Source: Sternotherus odoratus
Taxonomy: Eukaryota; Chordata; Testudines; Kinosternidae
Reading direction: 5' to 3'
DNA: 64,000 nt
Assembly (NCBI GenBank): GCA_032164245.1
Contig: JAVMKO010000003.1
Span: forward strand, 45,696,890 to 45,760,889
The notes under the pieces are model-generated. The model saw nothing but the letters and a program-made list of their open reading frames with translations. It did no database searches and was not told the origin of the DNA. The position numbers and the translations under genes are program-made. Shown in pieces: positions 47,530 to 58,649 of the stretch. The first letter of the stretch is position 1; each line of letters opens with the position of its first letter.

Positions 47530-49179
47530 ATATCATACTCTGGGATCCTGTCTGGAGTGCTGTGCAATGAGTGCTGCACTTCAGGATGGCTATAGGGCAT
47601 GGTCATGGTTGAGTGCAGTGGATAAGGGTCGTAGTGTTCATGGCTGGGTTGTGAAGCCTCGTGTTGGAGGTAGCTGGGGGCGGTAAGTACCTGGATGTTG
47701 GGGAAAGTGGGTTGGAGGTGACATGGGAGCACAAGGGAAAGAGTTTTGGGACAAGGGCTGTGGGAGGGGCGAGTACAGGGACGAGTGCCTGGATAGAGTC
47801 TGCTTGGTGCTCCAGTATGCTGATCAGCCGATCCGTGGTTTGTTTCTGGAGCACTGCATTTTTCTGGTGGATTCTCCTTTCACTCTCCCTCCACTCCTGT
47901 GCCTTTAGATTCTCGTTTGGTGTCTGCTGCATTACTTCATGCAGCATGTCATCTTTGCTTTAACACGGCTCTTCCTGAGTCTTCACAGTGTCTCGGACAG
48001 TGATAAGATGATAAGAGATCTCAAGGTTGCATCTTTAAAGGCAAAATGCAACACTTAACAGAGGCAGCATTGTTCACACTAGGAGAACAATGATTCCCCT
48101 GCACTTAAGGAGGGAAAGCACAGTCTACACAATAGCAGAATTTGCCCGTCCCAAAGCGAGTGCGCACAACCCACGGGAGCCCCAAAATGGTGAGTAAGCA
48201 CAGGGTCAAGGGGGAATGATTGTTTCATGGATGCACTGTACTCTGGGTTTCTGTGCCTTGGGGAGAGCAACAGCTGCAGAGGGCACATACACCGAACACT
48301 GTCCCAACATTTTCCAAAGGAGTTCATCCTGGAAGAAATCTCGCTGCTGAGGGTGACCTGGGAAGCAAGGGAGTGTCTTCTACTATAATGCGGCTTCCAC
48401 CCTGGCACATATGCAGCTTGCCTATGTGTAGCAATGGTCCCCCGCCCCTCACGGCACAGTGGTGTGGACAAGTTAGCCTGACTGGGACAAGGACCACAGT
48501 GGCTCTCCCAATATACCTGCGCAAGCGCATTGCCCAAGTTCTGGATGAGACCTTCAAAGAGATCACTGAGGCCAGTTACCACGATGTGATAGAGCACATC
48601 AACCCCTTATTCAGCATCTAGGCATGCATGCATCCCAAGCCCTCCTTGCCGCAAGATCCCACACTGAAAAACTTCCCCCCAAAAAAGCCGCGTACCAGGA
48701 ACCTCCTCTTGTGTTTGTCTTTCCCAAGCACCAGCCGCCGCGATTGGCTGCCTTCCTCCTGGCTCGAGAACAGCTCCTGGCTGCATGCCTCTGGGGGATT
48801 CCAGGGTGTCTTCCCCCGCCTCAGCACTCTCGCTCCCATTTTCCTCCTCCTCCCATCTTGTTGGACTGGCCTCTGAAGTGTCCATAGTGGTCCTCAGGTA
48901 TCGCGTCCAGCTCTTTGTAGAATCTGCAGGTCGCGGAGGCAGCACCAGGGTGGCTGTTTGCCTCATGGGCTTTGCGGTAGGCATTCTGCAGCTTCTTCAT
49001 TTCAACTCTGCATTGCACTGCGTCCCGGTCATGGCCCCTTACCATCATGTTCCTTGATATCTACCCATAGGTATCGGGTAGCACAGTTGGGACTGGACAG
49101 CTTCCTCCCCACAAAAACTGATGAGGTCCAGCACCTTGCCATTGCTCCATACCAGGGATCGCCTGGCACGTGGAGGTAT
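47530..49179 (-). pseudogene. Harbinger Myb/SANT-like gene, start codon lost
   Basis: It is collinear with the gene at 33449-31765. The position of its ATG is now ATA (49177-49179), giving IPPRARR. The DNA-binding fold continues as GKVLDLISFCGEEAVQSQL, then in another frame MMVRGHDRDAVQCRVEMKKL and NAYRKAHEANSHPG with CRFYKELDAI. The C-terminal helical part (47947-47700) reads MLHEVMQQTPNENLKAQEWR. The lost start and frame changes make it non-functional. Confidence 0.82.
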
Positions 49180-49571
49180 GGTTACCTGGAAAGATGCGCT
49201 GAGAGCACTCCATGCCTTGTTGAACAAACAGGAAGGGGATTTTCAAAATTCCCAGGGAATTTAAAGGGCCGGTCTGACCGTTGGTCACTTGAGGACAGGG
49301 CAGTATAGTTCAAACTGATGACCAGAGTGGCTAAAACAGGCATTGTGGGATACTTCTGGAGACCGATCAGAGCACATTAGGCATCCACACTGGCAATGCA
49401 GTGCTCCAGAGGGGACACATCAAACGTTATTCCTCTCGCCAAGGTGGAGTACCAGGAGCGCTCTAGCCATGGAGTCAGAGCACTCTACATGCCTTCCAAT
49501 GTGGACAGGGAGTGAGGTAGAGCACTCTGGACAGCATCATTGCGCCCTAACTTGCAAGTATAGCCAAGCCC

Positions 49572-50395
49572 TCTGAGATAGCACAGCACTCCTGCTTAGA
49601 TTCAATTACTTTTCATTACTAGAGAGTGCACAGTGCTCAGATGAGTAATACATTCCTTTAGAATGTAGAGTTTCTTGTCCAGAGAATTGCTTTCAATATC
49701 ACCCAATCTAGGAGCTAGAAATATGGAATTGAATAGTTCAGTGTCTTGAAATGATGAGCATCTTTTCACCTGTTGTACTGAGGTCATGGTGCATATTAAT
49801 GTTTTAAAAGAGATATAAGTAAATGAAAAATTTTACTATATTTGATCATTTAAACTGTAATTTTGTAGAATTAGTTTAACTTTCTATCATAGTGGATTGA
49901 AATGCTTGTTCATGACTCTCATACCACAGGTCTCTAGTTTTAAATATATGGAAAAAAAAAAAAGAAAGAACAAAATCAGTTTCCTACTGAACTTTATTGT
50001 ATTTGATGTACTCGATTGAAATGCAGATATCATCTTCATTTACTTGTTTTGGAAACCAACTCTTTTAAATGTGTACCATATATTGTCTTTTTTCATACTG
50101 GTGTGGCAAGTGAAAACAAAGAACCTGAGCAGTTCATATAATATTGTTTCACTAAGCTCAAGAAGATGACAAAGGTATCTTTGGAATGTTCAGGCAGTTA
50201 ATAATCTATTAATTGACATAAATAAATACTTTGTTGTTCCTTTTGCACCTAATGTAGAATGAGTGAAATTCTCCATGATATATACATTCCGATTGCATTC
50301 TTTGATGAGATTACAAGTTTGGTTGATCAAAGTAACTGCATAGATGTAATATACTCAGACTTTTGTAAGGTATCTGATGTGTACCTTTGGTACAG
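49572..50395 (+). other. KCNQ5: KCNQ5 intron 7, nothing recognised
   Basis: AT-rich intron with a short A-rich run near 49950. No exon or repeat recognised. Confidence 0.5.
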
Positions 50396-51470
50396 ATGTG
50401 TCAGGGCCAGGTCATGGATGGACAACATAGTAGCTAGAGCCAGAGTCAGACATCAGGAATTGGAATCGGGAGGGATCAGTCTAAGGTTAGGAGCTAGGGA
50501 TCAGCGTCAGGCTAAGTCAGGAACCAGGAGTCAGAAGGAGGAGACAAAGCCAAGTCAGAAACCAGATATCAGAGGTAGGAGGTAAAGCCAAAATCAGGAA
50601 CCAGGATCAGAAACAGAAGACACGCTTACCCAGAAACTTGATATCAGAGCCAGGAGAAGGTCAGGAATCAGGGAGCAGAAGCAGAATGAGGAGGCACGGT
50701 CTGTAGCAGAAGCTGGCTGGAGTTCTACATAATTGCAGAGGCAAACTTACTGAATCATCCCCAGGCAATGTTAATTAGTATGTCTGGGCCAATCCGAAAT
50801 CAGGAATGTCCTTCCAATCATACCCTCTGTGAGGGGATGTCCTGTGATGTGATGTGTCTCCCTGAGGCTCATGACCTGCTGAGTGTTTTCACTACCAGAG
50901 CTGTTACATGGCGGCAAGGAGATGGTTGCTCCCCAGAGAATTTTCAAGCCTAGGTTGTAGACCTGTTGCTCTTAAAATCACCTCCCTGCCCAAGAGCAAA
51001 TCTGTAGCATCACCTGCATAGGTTTTTTTGCAGTTGCCTTTGTGGAAAGCCTTCTTAAGTTGGGAGCTTGTACATGGTGGCCTGGTTCCCAGGACTGCCC
51101 CTTGAGGCCATACCCCTCCTAGTCCACAAGGTAACCTTCTTGATTCTGGAATCCAGTATGGTCTGAACTAGGTATTCTTCATCGCGCTGGACATGGATGG
51201 GTGGCAGAGGTGGTTGTGTTCAGCCCAGAAATGGGCCATTCTCTGAATGGCTTCAAAAGAGAGATTGGAAAACAGGGTGAATTTTGAGTGACCTCGGCAG
51301 GCAGAGTTTAATGGTGGCAGAGTTAATTAGTTGGCAGATCTGAAATGGTCCAAGATATCTGTGATTTAGTTTCTGGTATGGAGATGTTTGGTTATGAGCC
51401 AAACATTCTAGCCTACCTTGAATTCCGGGCCATGCTGTCTCCAGTGATCCACATGTTGCTTGTAGGCGTG
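50396..51470 (-). mobile_element. Ty3/Gypsy retrotransposon remnant (integrase end, chromodomain)
   Basis: On the - strand at 51470-51253 the frame gives QNTSPYQKLNHRYLGPFQI-like sequence and LPRSLKIHPVFQSLF, which corresponds to the integrase C-terminal part of vertebrate Ty3/Gypsy elements. Just beyond it (51182-51060), in shifted frames, EEYLVQTILDSRIKK and YLVD-stop-EGYGLKGQSWEP are the remains of a chromodomain. The rest to 50396 is probably 3' non-coding and LTR sequence, with degenerate TCAGGAACCAGGA-type repetition at 50455-50690. There are stops and frame changes, no intact protein and no visible ends. Confidence 0.7.
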
Positions 51471-51472
51471 TG

Positions 51473-51740
51473 TCATGGGGTCCACTCACCGTCTCCTCCT
51501 GGCCGCTCCAGGGATTAGCTCCTTTCAGATGCTGCACCCTCTTATGGTGGTCTGTCCACCTGTCTCTGCAATGTCAGGTGCTCCTTTGTGACTTAGCCCC
51601 TAGTCAGGTCACTATGCATGTTTCTCCTTTCCAGTGTATCGAGTCTTTAGGGGCAAACTGTCCCAGGCAGTCCACTCTTCACTGCCCAGTCTGTGCCACT
51701 TCCCCAGTGGCTGGTAGGGGACCTGGGACCCATAGTCATA
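51473..51740. repeat. LTR-like fragment
   Basis: Starts TGTCATGGGGTCCACTCACC and ends near CTGGTAGGGGACCTGGGACC. I recognise the second half as part of turtle LTR sequence. Ends and class are uncertain. Confidence 0.35.
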
Positions 51741-52048
51741 ACTTCAGATACACTAAGAGTTTGGTTAGGGAATATTATGTCAATCAAGACCTCATTGCAC
51801 TGATTACTATGCATCTTCTATTTACTGGTTGTATTGTGATATTTACCCAGAGATTATTAGCCATATTTTACCATGTCCTGATTAGCAATTTTTGCTAGAT
51901 TTTGTTGGTATTAATGTTTATTTAGACAGCCTAGTGGGTAATGTTCTTGGTTTGAACAAAGTCCAGATTTTCCATAATCAATATGGTGGCATTTTCATTT
52001 CACATATTGTTGGTTCCTTTGTGCTTTTCTATTATTTCCTCATACCAG
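51741..52048 (+). other. KCNQ5: KCNQ5 intron before exon 8A
   Basis: No repeat. The last 40 bases are strongly pyrimidine-rich (CCTTTGTGCTTTTCTATTAT and TTCCTCATACCAG), a good acceptor for exon 8A. Confidence 0.7.
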
Positions 52049-52137
52049 GCTGCTTGGCGGTTTTATTCCACTGATTCCATCCGAACAAACCTGACAGCCA
52101 CCTGGCGATATTATGAAAGTATTCTTCCACCCCTCAG
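52049..52137 (+). CDS. KCNQ5: KCNQ5 alternative exon 8A, KCNQ3/4-like helix A segment
   Basis: The exon is 89 nt, open throughout, between CTCATACCAG and a GC-type donor (CTCAG|GCATGT). It encodes [20 protein letters not shown] and YYESILPPL plus two bases of the next codon. It enters in phase 0 and leaves with two bases of a codon, as 8B does, so either joins exon 9. Joined to exon 9 it gives a PPLR-KEQGE junction, like the FFR-KEQ junction I recall in KCNQ3. The sequence is closer to the KCNQ4 and KCNQ3 versions (AAWR, TATW, YYxSIL) than to 8B. With exon 7 it would complete the IQ motif as IQAAWR. I infer a mutually exclusive partner of 8B. Transcription is not proven from sequence alone. 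Confidence 0.82.
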
Positions 52138-52271
52138 GCATGTATCAATGCTATGAATGATAAAAAAAAAGCCATGACTTGTATTGGTTTACTAATCTGC
52201 TTTTCAATTTTTGTTTCATCCCCTGCTCCCTCTTGCCTTGTTTTTCTTTTTATCATATATCCTGCACGTAG

Positions 52272-53164
<893 letters not shown>

Positions 53165-53172
53165 CTCTAGAG

Positions 53173-54790
53173 CAGGGGTCTCCAAACTTTTCAGCCCGAG
53201 GGCCGCATTAACTATTAAATAGCGGTTCGGGGGCCGACAAGATAAGAGGGCGGGGGGGGGGGGGAGGCGGGTGTAAGAGGGCTGGGGGGGGGGGGGCAGG
53301 GCCGGCGACAGGAATTTTGGGGCCCCGTACGGCAGACCATACGGGGCCCCCCCCGCCAGTCTCCCGCCGCCCGCGGCCCCCCCCGCCCCCGGCCAGTCTC
53401 CCGCCACCTGCGCTCCCCCCCCTGCCTCCCGCGCCCCCCCCGCCGATCTCCCGCCGCCCAAGGGCCCCCCCCCGCCGGTCTCCTACCTCCCGCGCCCCCC
53501 CCCGTCTCCTGCCTCCCGCGGCCCCCTCCCCCCGGGTCCCCACCCACCCCCCAACTGACCCACCCAGCCCGGTCTCTCACCCCAAAACCTCCTTTCCTCC
53601 AACCCCCCCCCCAAATGACCCACCCAGCCAGGTCTCTCACCCCAAAACCTCCTTTCCTCCCACCCACCCCCCCCAACTGACCCACCCAGCCAGGTCTCTC
53701 ACCCCAAAACCTCCTTTCCTCCCACCCACCCCCCCCAACTGACCCACCCAGCAGGGTCTCTCACCCCAAAACCTCCTTTCCTCCCTCCCACCCCCCCCCA
53801 ACTGACGCACCCAGCAGGGTCTCACCCCAAAACCTCCTTCCCTCCCACCCACCCCCCCCCAACTGACGCACCCAGCAGGGTCTCACCCCAAAACCTCCTT
53901 CCCTCCCACCCACCCCCCAACTGACGCACCCAGCAGGGTCTCTCACCCCAAAACCTCCTTTCCTCCCACCCCCCACCCCCAACTGACCCACCCAGCAGGG
54001 TCTCTCACCCCAAAACCTCCTTTCCTCCCACCCCCCCCCCAACTGACGCACCCAGCAGGGTCTCACCCCAAAACCTCCTTCCCTCCCACCCACCCCCCAA
54101 CTGACGCACCCAGCAGGGTCTCTCACCCCAAAACCTCCTTTCCTCCCTCCCACCCCCCACCCCCAACTGACCCACCCAGCAGGGTCTCTCACCCCAAAAC
54201 CTCCTTTCCTCCCACCCACCCCCCCCAACTGACGCACCCAGCAGGGTCTCACCCCAAAACCTCCTTCCCTCCCACCCACTCCCCCCCCAACTGACGCACC
54301 CAGCCCGGTCTCTCACCCCAAAACCTCCTTCCCTCCCACCCACCCCCCAACTGACCCACCCAGCCCGGTCTCTCACCCCAAAACCTCCTTTCCTCCCACC
54401 CCCCACCCCCAACTGACCTGCTCAACCCGGTCTCTCCCCACAGACCGGTTCGCTGCGTGGCTGTGCGGCGCGTCCCGGCCCCAGCTCCCAGCCGTCCCTG
54501 CAGCCGAGCACGTGGCGCGTCCCGGCCCCAGCTCCCAGCCGTCCCTGCAGCCGAGCACGTGGCGCGTCCCGGCCCCGCGGCTGGCGGCGGCGGCCGAGCG
54601 CGCGGCGCTTCCAGGCCCCGCGGCTGGCGGCGGCGGCCGAGCGCGCGGCGCTTCCAGGCCCCGCGGCTGGCGGCGGCCGAGCGCGCGGCGCTTCCAGGCC
54701 CCAGCGCGGAGCCAAAAATATCTCCGCGGGCCGGATGAGAGGGCCTCGCGGGCCGCATCCGGCCCGCGGGCCGTAGTTTGGAGACCCCTG
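53173..54790. mobile_element. Non-autonomous hAT with large GC-rich interior
   Basis: Ends CAGGGGTCTCCAAACTTTTC and TAGTTTGGAGACCCCTG, with CTCTAGAG on both sides (53165-53172, 54791-54798), a perfect 8-bp duplication that is itself a palindrome. The inner ends read GCCCGAGGGCCGC and GCGGGCCGTAG. The middle is a minisatellite, then a CpG-rich block of CCCCGCGGCTGGCGGCGGCC repeats (54440-54715). Long open frames on either strand are compositional. Confidence 0.93.
53551..54435. repeat. Minisatellite, 14 units of about 62 bp
   Basis: The unit is CAACTGACCCACCCAGC, GGTCTCTCACCCCAAAACCT and CCTTTCCTCCCACCCACCCC. The phrase CCCCAAAACCTCC recurs 14 times, from about 53580 to 54380. The - strand has clustered G runs in each unit and so could form G-quadruplexes repeatedly. 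Confidence 0.92.
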
Positions 54791-54972
54791 CTCTAGAGAG
54801 GAGCACAGACAATATAATTAATGCAGTGACTGCTCTTTATTCTCATGGGCAGTATTATTCTACATTACACTATGAGGCTTTAGAAACATCTGTGCTTCCA
54901 AAGTGGCAAAGAACTTTATGATATTCCACCGCTTGGGAATGTAGCTTTTAGTCATAACTTCAGATACACTAA

Positions 54973-55240
54973 GGCCATGTCTATACTACCGGCTTTATCG
55001 GCGGGTAGTGATTGATCTATTGGGGATCAATTTATCACGTTTCGTCAAGACGCGATAAATCGATCCCCAAAGTGATGCCAGAACTCCAGCTCGCCAAAAG
55101 GCGCAAGGCAGAGTCTACAGGGGAGCTCGCTGTCGACTGCTGCCGCTGTGAGGACAGCAGGTAGGTCAACGTAGGATGCGTCGACTTCAGCTACGGTATT
55201 CACGTAACTGTTGACCCTCCCTGCTAGTGTAGACCAGGCC
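54973..55240. mobile_element. Harbinger-type MITE with internal hairpins
   Basis: TAA flanks (54970-54972, 55241-55243), with ends GGCCATGTCTATACTACCGG and AGTGTAGACCAGGCC. It contains TTCAGCTACGGTATTCACGT and TTTATCACGTTTCGTCAAGA parts, shared in inverse orientation with the copies at 24573 and 43672. Confidence 0.9.
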
Positions 55241-55490
55241 TAAAAGTTTAGGTTAGGGGATATAATGTCCTTGGATATACACACATGTAATCAACAGAAT
55301 AAAACCATATACTGTGCCTCTAATGTAAGAATTTGGCCAATAGAGAATATGCTGATGTCACAACCTGGATGAAAATTCTCAGTACTTTTGTAGAAATTCA
55401 CCTTCTAAGAGCAATGGTCCAAGATTGTTCAGTAGCTCTGAAAAAATTAACACAAGGCAGTATGCCACTGCCCCGAATGTGGAACATATA
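55241..55490 (+). other. KCNQ5: KCNQ5 intron 8, nothing recognised
   Basis: Short intron stretch between two elements with no visible feature. Confidence 0.5.
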
Positions 55491-56012
55491 CCGTATTTTT
55501 CGCCCTATAAGACGCACTTTTTCTTCCCCAAAACGGGGGGGAAAAAGTTGGTGCGTCTTATAGGGCGAATGCAAAAAAAAAAAAAAAAAAAAGCGCCTCG
55601 CTCTCCCGTCCCCGCCGCGCGGGCGGGCTGCCGAGGTTCCCCCCTCCCCGCCGCGGGCGGGCTGCCGAGGTTCCCCCCTCCCCGCCGGACAAAAAAAAAC
55701 AAAAAAAAAACGCCTCGCTCTCCCGTCCCCACCGCGCGGGCGGGCTGCCAGGAGCGTCCCGGTTCCCCCCTCCCCGTTTTTTTTTTTTAAATAAAAAATT
55801 TTATCTCTCTGTTTTTTTTTGTCCGGCGGGGAGGGGGGAACCTCGGCAGCCCGCCCGCGGCGGGGAGGGGGGAACCTCGGCAGCCCGCCCGCGTGGCGGG
55901 GACGGGAGAGCGAGGCGCTTTTTTTTTTTTTTTTTTTTTTTTTCCGGATTTTTTATTTAAAAATGAGGGGGCGTCTTATAGGACGGAGCGTCCTATAAGA
56001 CGAAAAATACGG
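55491..56012. mobile_element. Foldback element 3, TA-flanked
   Basis: TA at 55489-55490 and 56013-56014. The left end CCGTATTTTTCGCCCTATAA opens a hairpin (GCGTCTTATAGGGCG at 55552). The right end has GCGTCTTATAGGACG and GCGTCCTATAAGACG before AAAAATACGG. The core repeats the GCCTCGCTCTCCCGTCCCCG and GCGGGCGGGCTGCC block of foldback 1, in both orientations, with A and T runs. Confidence 0.85.
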
Positions 56013-56014
56013 TA

Positions 56015-56479
56015 CTTTGGACTGGAGGGTACTATGTACAGCTTTGAAAGGAACACGATAGCCTTGCATAAAAGGTGCAATAGAAGTCCTAAGTATTGTT
56101 GTTGTTGTTATTATGGCCAGTGCAAGAGACCAGCTGTTCATTTCAAACTTGTGTGATGAACACCCACGCAACAGTAAAGAGAAGAATATGTGCCGGATAA
56201 ATTTATCCAAAAAGGCTTAGCTGATTACAGAAAGCTGATCTGTGAATTTCAAAGAGTTGAGAAGAACTAAGCCATAAGTGATCCATTGCCACAAGTATTC
56301 ATCTTGAATATTTCAAACTAAAAGTAGCTTTCAGATTAAAAGTTATCACAGAGTTCACAAATATTAATTTTAATAAAAGTAAAATAGTTTGAGACAAATA
56401 TATATTCAGGTATAGGGCAACTTTTGCATAGATGAATTCATATGAAACTATATAAATAAGCTATATCCTAACTGAAATA
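56015..56479 (+). other. KCNQ5: KCNQ5 intron 8, nothing recognised
   Basis: AT-rich intron, no gene or repeat. Confidence 0.5.
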
Positions 56480-56487
56480 GTCTAGAA

Positions 56488-58173
56488 CAGGGGTGGACAA
56501 ATTATGGCCCGTGGGCCACATCCGGCCCGCAGGACCTTCCTGCCCAGACCTTCCCCTATTGTCCCCCTGTGATAGGTTGGGATCACAGAAACCCCCTTAG
56601 AAGCTGCCACCCGATGTGCCAAAGCTACTCCTGCCTCCGTTTTCCTGCCCAAACAGCTTAGGACCTCAGTACCCTGCCAGGTCTGAGCCATGTCCCCTAA
56701 CAGCTGTGGGCTTGCCTGGAAACAGGCAGAAGTATTCTTGCCTCTGGCACTCAGATGCTCAACTCCCAATGGGGGTCAAACCCTGAATAAATTTGTTTTA
56801 CCCTGTATAAAGCTTATACAGGGCAAACTCATAGATTGTTCGCCCTCTATAACAATGATAGAGAGATATGCACAGCTGTCCCCTCCCCCCCCCCCATCGC
56901 CCCGCCCCGGTACCAACACATACTCCAGGTTAATTAATAAGTAAAAAGTGATTTTAATAAAGACAGGAAATAGGATTTAAGTGATTCCAAGTAGTAACAG
57001 ACAGGACAACGTGAATTACCAGATGAAATGAAATAGAAAACGCAGATCTAACACTTGATACAGTAAAAAGCCTGTGAATTCCTTCTTTCAGGCTAAACTC
57101 CGTTAGCCTGGGTCCAGCAATCACTCGCACCCTCCTCCCCCCTGCAGTCACAGTCCTCTGTTCCAGTTTCTTCCAGGTATCCTTGGGGGGTGGAGGGCGG
57201 TTCTTTGAGCCAGCTGAAAACAAAATGGAGAGGTCTCTCCTGGGTTTATATAGACTTCCTCTTGTGGGTGGAGAGCCCCTCCTCCTCCTTATGCAGAGTC
57301 CACATGGAGTCTCAGAGCACATGGCCCCATTGCAGGTTTGAACCAGACTCCACTCGTTATCAGCCAGGCTGCATTCCTGAGGAAACTCGGGTGTGGACGG
57401 CGTCTACAAAGTTCATTGTTAGCTTGATTGGTCTTAACTGAGAACAACTAACCAAGCACATAGACAATATTCATAACTTTGACTACAAAACAAACACATA
57501 CATACAAATAGGATGAACAGATTCACAGAGATATGTTACATGGCATATGTAGCAAAACCATATTCCAGTAATGTCATACATATATTTATAGGCACCCCCC
57601 CCATAAAGTCTTATGAGGTACCATCACACACCCCTCCTCCCAGAGCCATGCTGCCACACAGGCAGCGCTCTGGGGGCGTGGCTACATGCTTCAGTGGAGG
57701 AGCAGGGCAGTGTGTCGGCTCCGGCTGGGCCAGCAAACACGCTGTTCTTAGTGGCATGGTAAAGGGGTAGCGGCTGGGCCAGGGCTGGGGTGGGAGGGTT
57801 GAATAAGGGGCAGGGAGTCCCAAGGGGACAGTCAGGGGAGAGGAGACGGGGGGTTGGATAAGGGGCAGGGAGTCCAGAGGGCAGTCAGGGGACATCAAGC
57901 AGGGGTGGGGACCTAGGGGAGCAGTTAGGGTGGGGGGTCTTGGGAAGGGCGGTCAGGGGACAGGGAGCACAGGGGCTTATATAGGGGCTAGGGTCTTGGG
58001 GGGTGGTTAGGGGCAGGGGGTGGCCAGGGGAAAGGAACAGGGGAGGTTTGGATGGGTTGATGGTTCTGAGGGAGGCGGGGGGCAGATAGGGGTTGGGGCC
58101 TTCTCTACCTGGTCCTCTGTACAATTTTACAACCCCAATGTGGCCCTCAGGCCAAAACGTTTGCCCACCCGTG
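56488..58173. mobile_element. Non-autonomous hAT interrupted by a solo LTR
   Basis: Ends CAGGGGTGGACAAATTATGG and ACGTTTGCCCACCCGTG, with GTCTAGAA on both sides (56480-56487 and 58174-58181). Outside the inserted LTR it is about 620 bp, G-rich, with GGGGCAGGGAGTCC repetition, and belongs to the same wide group as 11215-11852. Confidence 0.92.
56568..57630 (-). repeat. Solo LTR inside the hAT
   Basis: It begins TGTGATAGGTTGGGATCACA and ends ACCATCACACA, with CCCC next to both ends. About 1.06 kb. Inner phrases such as CCCTGTATAAAGCTTATACA and TTAATTAATAAGTAAAAAGT match a turtle LTR I recognise. The strand is not certain. No retroviral gene is adjacent. Confidence 0.7.
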
Positions 58174-58181
58174 GTCTAGAA

Positions 58182-58622
58182 TATAATTATACCCCAAGAA
58201 AAAGAAAACATAATCATGATTTTAAATAAATCCATTGTTGTGATATCACAGTCCTAATTAAATCAAACATGTTTCATTACTGCAGATAACTTTATCAAAT
58301 AAAAAGTCTACAGCTTTCTGTTATATATGTGTCACCAATGCATTTTGCCTAAGTGCTTTGCCAACTCAGTCTGCAGTGGTATGTATTAAGCACGTTATGC
58401 ATGTATTAAGGTGACTGAGAAGTTTATTTTTCAGAAATATTGTAGTTCTGAATGTTGCTTGAATGTTTTGTGCTTGCATTATAACCTGTGTACTACACAT
58501 TAATTTAATTAACACATTCATTTACAATTTAGCATTTATCTAACACCATCTGTAACTGAGTATTAACAATTACTGTCTGTGTAACACATTTGTTTTCTCT
58601 CCCCACACCCTGACACCTGAAG
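58182..58622 (+). other. KCNQ5: KCNQ5 intron 8, end
   Basis: AT-rich. It closes with TTTTCTCTCCCCACACCCTG and ACACCTGAAG, giving a long pyrimidine tract but an AAG acceptor, weaker than CAG. Confidence 0.7.
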
Positions 58623-58649
58623 GAAAGAACAAGGGGAAACTTCTAACAG
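58623..58649 (+). CDS. KCNQ5: KCNQ5 microexon 9 (27 nt, alternatively used)
   Basis: The 27 nt GAAAGAACAAGG... lie between CACCTGAAG and GTTTGTGG. The first base completes the codon begun in exon 8 (Lys after 8B, Arg after 8A), eight codons give KEQGETSN, and two bases pass to the next exon. Human KCNQ5 has a matching nine-residue segment, which as I recall starts KKEQGEAS and is absent from some splice forms. The exon length is a multiple of three, so skipping keeps the frame. Both splice sites are weak (AAG acceptor, GTTTGT donor), which fits optional use. It sits in the linker after calmodulin helix A, on the cytoplasmic side. Being small it could be chance, but frame, position and sequence all agree. 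Confidence 0.9.

Larger units (their letters stand above)
45696..49571. mobile_element. PIF/Harbinger transposon, copy 2, two decayed genes
   Basis: The left end is GGGCATGGCTACACTTGCAG after TAA (45693-45695). The right end CTTGCAAGTATAGCCAAGCC has drifted and lost the duplication. About 3.88 kb, collinear with the copy at 29981: transposase on +, Myb/SANT-like gene on -, converging near 47400-47600. It lies in KCNQ5 intron 7. Confidence 0.92.

Noticed and set aside
52049..52137. Exon 8A as a processed pseudogene of KCNQ4
   Set aside because: Homology stops exactly at splice sites, a good polypyrimidine tract precedes it, there is no poly-A or neighbouring exon sequence, and the phase fits KCNQ5.
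53551..54435. Regularly spaced repeats resembling a CRISPR array
   Set aside because: Units are contiguous tandem copies with no unique spacers, inside a vertebrate hAT element with 8-bp duplication.
53215..54812. Several long open frames (up to 187 codons) on both strands over the hAT
   Set aside because: They arise from a 62-bp minisatellite without stops in several frames. The repeated peptides are a by-product of DNA repetition.
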